Assembly (NCBI GenBank): GCA_965199895.1
Contig: CBDATJ010000012.1
Location: 1 to 50,750 of the forward strand
Reading direction: 5' to 3'
Source: Bin55 sp965199895
GTDB taxonomy: Bacteria; Pseudomonadota; Gammaproteobacteria; Pseudomonadales; Azotimanducaceae
Length of the DNA stretch: 50,750 nt
The notes under the pieces were generated by a model. That model saw only the letters and a program-made list of their open reading frames with translations. It was not told the DNA's origin and ran no database searches. Position 1 is the stretch's first letter, and each line of letters starts with the position of its first letter. Both the position numbers and the translations under genes were made by a program. Positions 35,631-44,441 of the stretch are shown in pieces.

Positions 35631-36870
35631 AAGGCTTATCTCCAGGTGTGAATTCTTCGTCGGTTAGATTACTCAGATCGTCTAACTGGTAGTCAACGTC
35701 AAATCCGAGATCACGAAGGGTTTTGATGCGAAATAGCTTTCGTGCTTGTGCCCATTGTTCTTCATAAGTCCCTTGCAGCGTATAGATTGCGTTTTCCAAT
35801 TCAATAGTGGTAGGACTAATTTCTCGAGCCGCAACCGCACCTAATTCTTCAAGTTTAGATTGGCTGAGAACCATATTGGCACGGTCTTGGACGGATCCTA
35901 CCAGCTCACCGGCACCACCGATCACAGCTGCATAACCGCCGTATTCAAGGAATGTGTTGGAGCTTCTTTGACCTGCAGCACCAGAGAGTACTAACGCAGT
36001 ACCCGTAATCATACGGGTGCGTGTACGTGAACGACTCTCTCGATATTCGATGGCAACGTCATAGGTTTCTTGTCGCCAGTCTTGATAAGGTCGGCGCATG
36101 TCTTCACCAAAACGATCAAAGTGCTCAGAGAGTGTGTCAATAAAGAAAAACTGACGTTCTCTAGCGTCTTGGAGAAGGAGTACATTGGGGTCATTTTCCG
36201 TGGGAAGACGATTTAAAGTGTAATTTTCCGAAGCAGACACAGTCACATAATCACCAAATTGCTCGGGCCAATTTTCAGCGGCAAATCGATAGAAAGAAAT
36301 TTCTCTAATTTCTTTGATTTCTTCCTTCGGCAGCCCCAAATAGTAATCGAGCATCTTGTTGGCTAAATGGCGGTAAGTTTCCTGAAACGGATCAATGGTG
36401 TCTGGCACGGTATCTTCGTAAGCAAACTTACTTGCTAAGGTTTCAACTTGTTCTTCAAACCACAATTCACCACGAGCATCACGGACTTGGATCATGAGAA
36501 TTAATCGTTCGCCATCGGAGTGCAGGATCTTTCCAGTGACATAAACTTCGACACCATAGCTTGCTTCGGGGATGACTCGGACTGCTCCCCAGTTGCCCGT
36601 AGACTGCAGGTAATTTTTGATGTAGGTGGCGACCCAGTTGGCTTCGGCCCTACGAATTTCTGGGGTGATGTTGTCTGCGATGGTATCATCGAACAGTTTG
36701 GTTATGTTGGCATCGAATACTACGATCCCTATATCAAGGAGTTCGTCCTCTGGGATCGGATTCGGTGCGACATTTGGGGGTTGTAAATCTACTGATCGAA
36801 CCGTAACGGTACTGCATCCGATAAGAGTAAGGACAGCTACAGTGAGCAAACTGAATGACAGGAGTCTCAA
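35602..36870 (-). CDS. Lipoprotein of the VWA-ExbB cluster (gene 3)
   Basis: I choose TTG at 36870, two bases after the upstream stop and eight bases after GAGAGGGG, because it gives a normal lipoprotein signal peptide MRLLSFSLLTVAVLTLIGCS with C19. The open frame to 36909 would put 13 extra residues before it. The 422-residue protein has an N-terminal domain with DIGIVVFDANITKLF, ADNITPEIRRAEANWVATYI and GVEVYVTGKILHSDGERLIL, in style like CsgG or GNA1162-type lipoproteins. A middle part has YQDWRQETYDVAIEYRESRS and the tail is acidic. The function is unknown; it is probably outer-membrane or periplasmic. Confidence 0.75.
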   Translation of the reverse strand: MRLLSFSLLTVAVLTLIGCSTVTVRSVDLQPPNVAPNPIPEDELLDIGIVVFDANITKLFDDTIADNITPEIRRAEANWVATYIKNYLQSTGNWGAVRVIPEASYGVEVYVTGKILHSDGERLILMIQVRDARGELWFEEQVETLASKFAYEDTVPDTIDPFQETYRHLANKMLDYYLGLPKEEIKEIREISFYRFAAENWPEQFGDYVTVSASENYTLNRLPTENDPNVLLLQDARERQFFFIDTLSEHFDRFGEDMRRPYQDWRQETYDVAIEYRESRSRTRTRMITGTALVLSGAAGQRSSNTFLEYGGYAAVIGGAGELVGSVQDRANMVLSQSKLEELGAVAAREISPTTIELENAIYTLQGTYEEQWAQARKLFRIKTLRDLGFDVDYQLDDLSNLTDEEFTPGDKPSDEFIQESE

Positions 36871-36872
36871 TT

Positions 36873-38117
36873 CTATAACCCCTCTCGGTATGTTTCGTAC
36901 TCTTCCCACAACTTCTCTTTCAATTCCGGATCGGTTTCTGCTATTGCGGCTTCACGCATTTGGCGTGCTACTACATCATCGTCTTTAGCGTCTGGGTGAT
37001 CGAGATCTTGGGTGTCCCTCGTAGGAGGTAAGTTGGGGGTAGACCCTACTACACCTGCTTCATCTTCTATATCTGATGATCCAACCCCTGGTTCGTCTTC
37101 AGGGGTGTCTCCTTCTCCTGGGTCAACCGTATCTATTTCGCCCATCCCGTCACCAGCTTGATCATTAGCACGAGAGATTCCTTCATTACGCTCATCTGCT
37201 ATCGCACCATCCATCTCTTGGAGTACTTGCTGAATCACGCCGACTTCTTCGCCCGCACCACTAGCGCCCACATCGCTCTGGGCATCGACTTGACTTTGAC
37301 CATCATCACGTTGATTCCCACCAGGTTTCGGCAACTGGTTGCTAACTACCCAGCCACCATTCATGTCAACTTCTTCTAGTCCAGGTATGATCCTATCACT
37401 AGGTTTCTGTCCTATCAGGCCGCCCTGTGTATCAGATGTACCGTCTTGATCTACGCCCTCTTTGGGGTCTCCCTTTTCAAGACCACCGGGTCCACCAGGC
37501 ATATCCAGGATCTCACCTCCAGTCGTTTGTGGTCCCCCTGAAGAAGGTTCCGAACCCGGCATCTGTTCGCTGTCTGTGCCTTGATCGTCACTTGGGTCAC
37601 CATCACTACCAGGCACCTGATTGGGCATAGGAGGAATGATTGAGTCATCCGGTTCAGTCCCGGTTCCGGGAGTGGTTTGTGGGTCTCCAGGTTGATTTTC
37701 GCTACCTTCTTCTCCGTTGGGATCACCTTCACTTCCGGGTGTAGGCGGAACAACTGGGGCATCGGATCCATCACCCGTTCCAGGAGTGGGTTGTGGGATT
37801 GAAGGTTGAGGTAAGGATGGCACACTCGGCGATCCACTGGGAGGTTGTGAGCCTGAAGGTTGAGGTAAGGAAGGTGCGCCTCCAGGACTTGAAGGTTGCG
37901 ATCCCGAAGGTGAGGGAGTGCTTGGTGTGGATTGAGAGGGGGTAGGCAACTGGATCTCTGGGAACGTTGAAGGTGTGCTTGAGATACACCCCCAAAGCAT
38001 CATCATCGCGAGTACAACCGCGGCAAGTTTGAGCAGCGTCAAAACCCCGTGACAGCTGGTCTTCCCTTCAAGAACATTGTTCTCGTTCGGGGGATAAATA
38101 TGTTGACTATTTCTCAT
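36873..38117 (-). CDS. Lipoprotein with long Pro/Ser/Gly-rich linker (gene 2)
   Basis: This 414-residue protein has a lipobox LWGC (C44) after a rather long N-terminus, so the true start may be later. From about residue 48 to 215 it is a low-complexity linker dominated by Pro, Ser, Gly and Thr, later Asp and Glu, with short repeated units such as PSLPQPS and PGTG. The C-terminal third is acidic with a conserved-looking end VARQMREAAIAETDPELKEK. A lipid anchor, an extended stalk and a small helical tip suggest a tether that spans the periplasm or peptidoglycan (inference). Confidence 0.75.
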   Translation of the reverse strand: MRNSQHIYPPNENNVLEGKTSCHGVLTLLKLAAVVLAMMMLWGCISSTPSTFPEIQLPTPSQSTPSTPSPSGSQPSSPGGAPSLPQPSGSQPPSGSPSVPSLPQPSIPQPTPGTGDGSDAPVVPPTPGSEGDPNGEEGSENQPGDPQTTPGTGTEPDDSIIPPMPNQVPGSDGDPSDDQGTDSEQMPGSEPSSGGPQTTGGEILDMPGGPGGLEKGDPKEGVDQDGTSDTQGGLIGQKPSDRIIPGLEEVDMNGGWVVSNQLPKPGGNQRDDGQSQVDAQSDVGASGAGEEVGVIQQVLQEMDGAIADERNEGISRANDQAGDGMGEIDTVDPGEGDTPEDEPGVGSSDIEDEAGVVGSTPNLPPTRDTQDLDHPDAKDDDVVARQMREAAIAETDPELKEKLWEEYETYREGL

Positions 38118-38260
38118 CTACTTCACCACTCTCTGTGAGATTGCGTAATAAGAGGTCTCTTTGTTCAGACAGACTCGCACTCGCTAGGTTCCCTTGGAAG
38201 CACACTGTGTATGGCTGAACTACTCAATCTATTGTAATTTATTGTTGAGTGCTATCTTTG

Positions 38261-39544
38261 TTATTCGCTCCTTGCCTTCTCAATGTAATACACATAGGAA
38301 TGATCCACCTCAACTCCGGTACGAACCACAGCTTCGCCTTCGACAAACAAGGGTCTGTAAATCGCTCGTTTCATCATTTCTTTATAGTCTTTAGTAAATT
38401 TGTTTTCAGGTTCGAAAGAGATGATTTCTACGTTGTCAACAGTCCCGGTAGCACTAACATCAACTAATAAATTAATGTGGGCATCGATGGCAGAAACCGG
38501 TTTATTGAGTGGTTGAGCTTCCGCAGCGACAGGTAATGGGAAATACAAGGCGTTGAGTTCGCTAAAGTGCTTCTGTATGAATGGGGAATTCAAGTCTTCC
38601 TGGTACATCTCCAAGATGTTGTCATAAATGACCATAGCCTCAACGGATTTCTGAAATAATGTGAACCAATCGGCTAGATTGAGCTTAGCAGTTGCGATGG
38701 ATTCACGAGTCGCATCAGTTCGTTCTTCTGCAATGTTTACCAATTCAATGAGAGTTTTCTCCCCCACCGAGAATTCGTTGACCTCAGCACGATATTTGAA
38801 TGGTTTGTTCTCATCAACGTACAGTGTTGGTGGTGGTTGATTGATCGGTTCGTCTACATTCGGGGGTCGAAAACGTTCTAAGCGAAAAGTACTCGCAAAA
38901 CCTTCCAAAGCACGAATCGTCATGGGGTCCGTCCGCTCTAGATAGCGTGTGGCTATTCGGTTTGCGTACTCATACATGCCACGAGCAGCAAAAATGTTGT
39001 GAATTTCAACATACCAATCTGCCAGAGCGAACACTGCGGGCAAGAGTTCTGCTGACCCTGCATCGTAGTTCTCAGTGTAAATGGTGAAGATGTACTCATA
39101 GCTGCTGTTGGCTCGGGCAATCTGTCCTAGCTCTCGGTAAGTTTTTGCTTCTCGTTCGACAACCTTGATCTGATCGAGAGAGATCAAGCCGAAGTTGAGG
39201 CGGCTGACATGTTTTGCTCGTTCATAGGATTGAATCGCCTCAACATAGTTACCCATGAGTCTAGAGGCATCACCTTGAAGAAGCAATGGCTTGATCAATC
39301 CTGGGTCGTATTTGGTTCCTTCTGATTCAATTTCTTCAATCATTCGCGAAGTTTCTGTGAGTACCACCTCGAACTCCTCTGAATCTAAGCGCGCTTCAAG
39401 TTCTTCTAGGGGTTCACCTTCGCTTGGTGTCTCAATCCTATCGCCGACGCTGGGAGTAGTAGGTATAGCTGCACTGAGTGTCAAAGCACCAGCGAACAGT
39501 ACGAGAGATATACTGATAAATGGTAATAAGTTGTTGCTATTCAT
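38261..39544 (-). CDS. TPR protein with TonB-like C-terminal domain (gene 1)
   Basis: The 427-residue protein has a signal peptide (to about residue 26, LTLSAAIP) and helical repeats of TPR type. Examples are LLLQGDASRLMGNYVEAIQS, VVEREAKTYRELGQIARANS and KLNLADWFTLFQKSVEAMVI. The last 70 residues resemble the TonB C-terminal fold: HINLLVDVSATGTVDNVEII, then YKEMMKRAIYRPLFVEGE and VVRTGVEVDHSYVYY. In TonB systems this domain contacts receptors or transmits force from ExbB/ExbD. It is the likely first gene of the cluster, 143 bases before gene 2, divergent from the tusA-like gene. Confidence 0.8.
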   Translation of the reverse strand: MNSNNLLPFISISLVLFAGALTLSAAIPTTPSVGDRIETPSEGEPLEELEARLDSEEFEVVLTETSRMIEEIESEGTKYDPGLIKPLLLQGDASRLMGNYVEAIQSYERAKHVSRLNFGLISLDQIKVVEREAKTYRELGQIARANSSYEYIFTIYTENYDAGSAELLPAVFALADWYVEIHNIFAARGMYEYANRIATRYLERTDPMTIRALEGFASTFRLERFRPPNVDEPINQPPPTLYVDENKPFKYRAEVNEFSVGEKTLIELVNIAEERTDATRESIATAKLNLADWFTLFQKSVEAMVIYDNILEMYQEDLNSPFIQKHFSELNALYFPLPVAAEAQPLNKPVSAIDAHINLLVDVSATGTVDNVEIISFEPENKFTKDYKEMMKRAIYRPLFVEGEAVVRTGVEVDHSYVYYIEKARSE

Positions 39545-39622
39545 CGAGTTGGAAACTATAAACTAGGTTGTGACTAAATTCGGGAGAAATTGATCCAATT
39601 CTATTTCTTTGGGCTAGGGTAT

Positions 39623-39871
39623 ATGAGTGAGTACAAACATGAACGACATGAACGAATGGTAGATACCAGGGGACTATTTTGTCCTGAACCACTGATGATC
39701 GTACGTAACCACGTTCGGGAGATGAAGCTAGGCGAACAAATTTTGGTGCTGGCCACTGATCCATCAACCCATCGAGATTTCACCAATTTTTGCCGATTTC
39801 TCGGACACACATTAGTGGTCACGGACTCGACAAACGGCGAGTACACATATGTTATACGCAAAGGGACTTAG
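39623..39871 (+). CDS. TusA/SirA family sulfur carrier
   Basis: From the ATG at 39623 the protein has 82 residues, normal for TusA. The family motif is complete: VDTRGLFCPEPLMIVRNHVR with the persulfide-carrying cysteine C20 and CPxP motif. The later part is DPSTHRDFTNFCRFLGHTLV. TusA relays sulfur for tRNA 2-thiouridine and other sulfur pathways; related members serve other roles. The longer frame to 39590 adds residues not typical of the family. Confidence 0.88.
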   Translation: MSEYKHERHERMVDTRGLFCPEPLMIVRNHVREMKLGEQILVLATDPSTHRDFTNFCRFLGHTLVVTDSTNGEYTYVIRKGT

Positions 39872-39964
39872 TTTCTTTCGCTCCTGATCAGGATAAAGGC
39901 TATGAGTAGAGAGGAGTCCCATTCGTTCTCATTCAGCTCAAACTAACAATTAGCTTCTAGCACC

Positions 39965-41044
39965 ATGATGGAGTCTTTAGACATGGTTGTCGTGGGTGCT
40001 GGGGTCGTTGGGTTAGCGATTGCGCGACCGTGGGCTCTGCAAGGTCGAGAGGTTGTCGTTCTAGAGCAACATTCGGTCATTGGATCGGAAACATCCAGTC
40101 GAAATTCGGAGGTCATTCATGCGGGCATCTACTATCCACCCGGCTCTCTCAAAGCAAAGGCGTGTGTTCGAGGAAAACAACTCTTGTACCAGTACTGCCA
40201 GGATCATCAGATCCCTCATGAACGAATAGGCAAACTTATCGTTGCAACTTCAAAAGCTGAATTGTCTCAACTTCAGCACTATCAGACTAGTGCTAAAGCT
40301 AACGGGGTGTCAGATTTGCGTTGGTTGTCAGCACAAGATATACCAGAGCTTGAACCTCAGGTGGTTGGAGTTGCGGGGTTGTATTCCCCGTCGACTGGGA
40401 TCATAGATAGCCACGCACTGATGCAGAGCCTGGTGACTGATATTGAGTCCAATGGTGGCTACGTTGTGGCAAATACAAAGGTAAATTCGCTCTCATTTGA
40501 GAACGGATTGAGGGTCCATACCGACGAGATGACACTGCACCCCAGAATACTCGTTAATGCAGCTGGTTTGAATGCTGCAATGGTATCGTCTTGGTTGGGG
40601 GTTCATCACCGGTTGCGATACGCACGGGGTCACTATTTCACCATGACAGGACCTTCACCGTTTGCACACTTGGTCTATCCCGTCACCGAAAAGGGTGGAT
40701 TAGGAATCCACGCAACTCTTGATCTCGCTCGTCAAGTACGGTTTGGGCCAGACGTTCAATGGTTGGATGGAATCGATTACGACTTTGATGTTAGGGTAAA
40801 ACCTAAGTTTGTGAGTGCAATCCAAACATACTATCCTGGGTTAGATCCCTCAACCCTGGTACCCGGTTACGTGGGTGTAAGACCCAAGCTCAACCTTGCG
40901 TCAGAACAACCCGCTGATTTTTTGGTTCGAGGTCCCGATGAGACGGGTATACCCGGCTATATGGAATTGCTAGGAATTGAGTCTCCAGGACTCACTTCTG
41001 CTCTAGCACTTGCAGAACATGTCGCCGCTATAGCCGGAGGCTGA
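39965..41044 (+). CDS. FAD-dependent oxidoreductase (LhgO/DAO family)
   Basis: The 359-residue protein starts with a FAD-binding MVVVGAGVVGLAIARP (GxGxxG) and EVVVLEQHSVIGSETSSRNS, and has EVIHAGIYYPPGSLKAKACV typical of L-2-hydroxyglutarate dehydrogenase-like enzymes. ARGHYFTM and PVTEKGGLGIHATLDL follow, and GYVGVRPKL and ELLGIESPGLTSALALAEHV close the protein. LhgO oxidises L-2-hydroxyglutarate to 2-oxoglutarate; this assignment is by motif likeness. It overlaps the convergent aminotransferase gene by 17 bases. Confidence 0.85.
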   Translation: MMESLDMVVVGAGVVGLAIARPWALQGREVVVLEQHSVIGSETSSRNSEVIHAGIYYPPGSLKAKACVRGKQLLYQYCQDHQIPHERIGKLIVATSKAELSQLQHYQTSAKANGVSDLRWLSAQDIPELEPQVVGVAGLYSPSTGIIDSHALMQSLVTDIESNGGYVVANTKVNSLSFENGLRVHTDEMTLHPRILVNAAGLNAAMVSSWLGVHHRLRYARGHYFTMTGPSPFAHLVYPVTEKGGLGIHATLDLARQVRFGPDVQWLDGIDYDFDVRVKPKFVSAIQTYYPGLDPSTLVPGYVGVRPKLNLASEQPADFLVRGPDETGIPGYMELLGIESPGLTSALALAEHVAAIAGG

Positions 41045-42329
41045 AATCAGTTTGTCGGTAATTCGACAGGAATGAACGAATGTTCTCGCACGCATTCACT
41101 AATTCAGATCGTTGGGATAGGAACACAATCCGGAAGTGATCGGGTCTCGGATAGTTAAACCCAGTTCCATGAACAACCAAGATTTTCTTTTCCATCAAGA
41201 GATCAAAGACAAATTGTTCATCGTTCTTGATTTTGTATTGGCGTGTATCGATCTTCGGGAACAAGAAAATAGATCCTTTAGGCTTAAAGCATGAGATTCC
41301 CGGGATCGTTTTGAGCGTCGCATGAGCGTCGTTACGTTGTTCGTAGAGTCTACCTCCGGGACAGGTTTCATCGTAGATGGATTGATATCCGCCTAATGAG
41401 TTATGCACAGCATGCTGAACGGGTACGTTGGGACACAAACGCATAGAAGCTAGAGTATCCAAACCTTCAATAAAATCCCTTGCTCGGTGCTTGGGACCAC
41501 TGATCACCATCCAACCCACTCGAAAACCAGGCAGGTGATACGCCTTGGAGAGTCCATTAAAGCTCAACACTAAAGTGTCTTGGTCTATCGAACCCATGGG
41601 AATGTACTCGGCATCATCGTACAAGATCTTTGAGTAAATCTCATCGGCAAAGACAACTAAGTCAGAACTTTGTGCCCAGGCGTTGATTTCTTCTATCACA
41701 CTGCGGTCATAGACGGCACCGGTAGGGTTATTCGGGTTGATGACCACAATCCCTCGCGTGCGTGAGGAAGTTTTTGATTTGATGTCGTTCAGGTCGGGAC
41801 ACCAGTCTGACTTCTCATCGCATTGGTAGTGCACGGGCACTCCACCTGCCGTTAATACTGCAGCAGTCCAAAGGGGATAGTCCGGTGATGGTATGAGCAT
41901 CTCGTCTCCAGAGTTGAGTAATCCCTGCATTGCCATCATGATCAGTTCACTGACACCGTTTCCTAGATACACGTCATCCACATCAACATCAGGGATTCCG
42001 ATGCGTTGGCACTCATGGACAATGGCATTTCGAGCGATGTAGATTCCTTTAGCGTCTTCGTAGCCTTGGGATCTGGGTAGTTCGTGGACTACAGTACGAA
42101 GCACAGATTCCGGAGCATCAAATCCAAAGGGTGCTGTATTACCGATGTTGAGGTTGAGGACTCGATGTCCGGCCTTCTCAAGCTGCTGCGCTTTCCGTTG
42201 GACTCGACCTCTTATTTCGTAGCGAACGTGCTTGAGTCGATCCGCTTTTATGAGTTCTTTGCGGTGTATTTCCAGGTGTGATCTGGATGTAGATTCACGT
42301 CGTGTAGATTTATCTGTCAATTTTTTCAC
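41028..42329 (-). CDS. PLP-dependent aminotransferase, AlaA-like
   Basis: This 433-residue class I aminotransferase has LNLNIGNTAPFGFDAPE, LGNGVSELIMMAMQGLL, PSPDYPLWTAAV, VINPNNPTGAVY, FADEIYSKILYDD and the PLP lysine in SFNGLSKAYHLPGFRVGWM (K262). These match the alanine/glutamate-pyruvate aminotransferase AlaA, which makes alanine from pyruvate and glutamate. About 25 extra charged residues precede the usual N-terminus, so the start could be downstream. Divergent from msrB. Confidence 0.88.
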   Translation of the reverse strand: MKKLTDKSTRRESTSRSHLEIHRKELIKADRLKHVRYEIRGRVQRKAQQLEKAGHRVLNLNIGNTAPFGFDAPESVLRTVVHELPRSQGYEDAKGIYIARNAIVHECQRIGIPDVDVDDVYLGNGVSELIMMAMQGLLNSGDEMLIPSPDYPLWTAAVLTAGGVPVHYQCDEKSDWCPDLNDIKSKTSSRTRGIVVINPNNPTGAVYDRSVIEEINAWAQSSDLVVFADEIYSKILYDDAEYIPMGSIDQDTLVLSFNGLSKAYHLPGFRVGWMVISGPKHRARDFIEGLDTLASMRLCPNVPVQHAVHNSLGGYQSIYDETCPGGRLYEQRNDAHATLKTIPGISCFKPKGSIFLFPKIDTRQYKIKNDEQFVFDLLMEKKILVVHGTGFNYPRPDHFRIVFLSQRSELVNACENIRSFLSNYRQTDFSLRL

Positions 42330-42405
42330 TCCAATCTATAATGAAATTGAGTTAAATTTGAATATTACAGGGGAATATTAGCAGAATTCTCCAGGTTGTA
42401 GAAGC

Positions 42406-42828
42406 ATGGCAGACATTAGCAAGACAGACAAGGAATGGCGAACCCAGTTGACTGATTTGGAATATCGTGTGCTGCGCAAACACGGAACAGAAAAACCGTT
42501 TACTGGAACCTATTGGGACACTCGAACGGATGGAACCTATGTTTGCAAGGGTTGTGGTCATGCACTGTTTTCTTCTGACACCAAGTTTGACTCAGGTACG
42601 GGTTGGCCCAGTTTTTACGCTCCGATTAACGACAGTGCGGTAGCAACCAAGAAGGACCGTTCATTCTTTATGACTCGAACCGAAGTCCACTGTAGTCGAT
42701 GTGAAGGTCATCTGGGTCATGTCTTTGATGATGGTCCGGAACCGACGGGTCAGCGTTACTGTATGAATTCTGCTTCGCTGGACTTTCAGGTAACCGACGA
42801 GGGTTCTGAGTCAGAACCCTCCCGCTAA
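42406..42828 (+). CDS. msrB: Peptide-methionine (R)-S-oxide reductase MsrB
   Basis: This 140-residue protein has the zinc cysteines C47, C50, C96 and C99 (CKGCGHALF, CSRCEGHLGH), the substrate loop FDSGTGWPSF and the catalytic cysteine C119 in RYCMNSASLDF. MsrB reduces R-methionine sulfoxide in proteins. The 3' end overlaps the convergent gamma-glutamyltransferase gene by 18 bases. Confidence 0.95.
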   Translation: MADISKTDKEWRTQLTDLEYRVLRKHGTEKPFTGTYWDTRTDGTYVCKGCGHALFSSDTKFDSGTGWPSFYAPINDSAVATKKDRSFFMTRTEVHCSRCEGHLGHVFDDGPEPTGQRYCMNSASLDFQVTDEGSESEPSR

Positions 42829-44388
42829 GCCCTCTTTTCGATGATCGGATGCTGCACAGTATCCGTCATCCCATCGATAGATCAGTTGTGCACCACCAAA
42901 CAGGTCGATGTTGTTGCTATATTGAACATTGTGCCCAAGTGATCTCAATGAGTCTGCAATGTTTATTGGGAATCCGGTTTCAAGATATACATCGAGATTG
43001 GGAGTGACGTGCCATCTTGGAGCATCTGCAGCTGCTTGCGGGTTTTCTGAGTGATCAAAAATCCTTGTGACCATTTGTAGGTGCCCTTGATGTTGCATGT
43101 GACCACCCATGACCCCAAATGCCAGTACGGGTTCATGGGAGCGGGTAACAAACCCAGGGATAATCGTATGAAACGGTTGTTTGCCACCTGCAACCTCATT
43201 GGGATGGTTCTTGTCTAGCACAAATCCAGCCCCACGGTTTTGAAGGGAGATTCCAGTGTCTTTGATGACTATTCCCGAGCCAAACCCCATGTAATTGGAC
43301 TGAATGAAGGATACCATCATTCCACTTTCGTCCGCAGTTGCGAGATAAACGGTGTCCGATCCGACACTCGGCACTCTAGGTGTGCGGTTTGCAGCAGAGA
43401 TGGAGATTGAATTTGCGATTTGACTGAGAAAGCTCTCGTTCAGTAGGTTTTTCGGATCAACGTTCATGCAATCTGGGTCAGAAAATTGTTGAAAAGAGAT
43501 ATGGATAGACCCTTTCATAGCTTCAATTTGGAGATGGAAATCTTCGGCCTCGTTTCGATGCGGATATGCAGCCTTCAATTGCTCATAGACACCTAATGCG
43601 ATCAATGCCGCTAATCCCTGTCCGTTCGGTGGTATCTCGTTTAGGGTTATATCCCCATAGGGTTGGGCGAGTGGTTCACACCAAGAAGGTTCGTGTGAAG
43701 CTAAATCTTCACGGTCTAACAGTCCACCTTCTTGTTCACATTGGTTGACGATAGTATCAGCAAGTTCTCCGCGATAGAAGGACTCACCTCCGGTGGCAGC
43801 AATAGCTTCTAGAGAGCGGGCTAGATCCGGTCGTTTAAAGTTCTCTCCGGTTGTTGGAGCACGACCATCGATGAGAAAGTGATCTCTAAATCCTTGAAAT
43901 TGACCGAGACGGTTGGCCGCTCTTTGCCAGTGAAATGCAGTTCTACGCCCGACGTGAAAGCCGTTCGTTGCATAGTAGATAGCACTCTCAAACAGATCCT
44001 TGAAGGGTAACTTTCCAAAGCGACGAGACAAAACACTCCAGGCACTGACTGCCCCAGGAACTGTGACAGAATCCCACCCCATGAGGGGCATAGCCTTGAG
44101 TGACTGAAAACGTTGCCTTGACCATCGTCGAGGTGACCGACCGGAAGCGTTCAATCCGTGTAGTTTTTGACCATCCCAGACGATTGCGAAAGCATCACTA
44201 CCGAGTCCATTGGAACAAGGCTCGACAACGGTTAGAGTGATAGCTGTTGCTATAGCAGCATCAACCGCGTTCCCGCCGCGCCGCATAGCGTCCAATCCTG
44301 ATTGGGTTGCTAACGGCTGGGAAGTCGATACTACATTGCGTGCAAACACGGGATCACGACAAGATGAATAGGGGAGATCCCAGTTCAT
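42811..44388 (-). CDS. Gamma-glutamyltransferase family protein
   Basis: This 525-residue Ntn-hydrolase of the GGT family has STSQPLATQSGLDAMRRGGN and AVDAAIATAITLTVVEP at the N-terminus, PNGQGLAALIAL in the middle, and the autoprocessing/nucleophile threonine in GSDTVYLATADESG (T346). FIQSNYMGFGSGIV and FGVMGGHMQHQGHLQMV follow. No signal peptide is seen, as in the cytoplasmic subfamily. Members cleave or transfer gamma-glutamyl groups, or act as cephalosporin-acylase-like enzymes; the substrate is not certain. It is followed on the same strand by no coupled gene. Confidence 0.88.
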   Translation of the reverse strand: MNWDLPYSSCRDPVFARNVVSTSQPLATQSGLDAMRRGGNAVDAAIATAITLTVVEPCSNGLGSDAFAIVWDGQKLHGLNASGRSPRRWSRQRFQSLKAMPLMGWDSVTVPGAVSAWSVLSRRFGKLPFKDLFESAIYYATNGFHVGRRTAFHWQRAANRLGQFQGFRDHFLIDGRAPTTGENFKRPDLARSLEAIAATGGESFYRGELADTIVNQCEQEGGLLDREDLASHEPSWCEPLAQPYGDITLNEIPPNGQGLAALIALGVYEQLKAAYPHRNEAEDFHLQIEAMKGSIHISFQQFSDPDCMNVDPKNLLNESFLSQIANSISISAANRTPRVPSVGSDTVYLATADESGMMVSFIQSNYMGFGSGIVIKDTGISLQNRGAGFVLDKNHPNEVAGGKQPFHTIIPGFVTRSHEPVLAFGVMGGHMQHQGHLQMVTRIFDHSENPQAAADAPRWHVTPNLDVYLETGFPINIADSLRSLGHNVQYSNNIDLFGGAQLIYRWDDGYCAASDHRKEGLAGGF

Positions 44389-44441
44389 TGGATTAAGTAT
44401 TCAGAGTTTGATGAAATCACATGAATGATTGAGTCATTGGT

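Noticed and set aside
37451..37990. Repetitive DNA resembling an array on the plus strand
   Set aside because: It is the Pro/Ser/Gly-rich coding linker of the lipoprotein gene; repeat units are short, uneven and in frame, not CRISPR-like.
26182..39544. Zorya-type antiphage system (ZorA/ZorB contain MotA/OmpA-like parts)
   Set aside because: Only the MotA/ExbB-type channel is shared; there is no OmpA-type ZorB, no ZorC, and no helicase or nuclease effector in the cluster.
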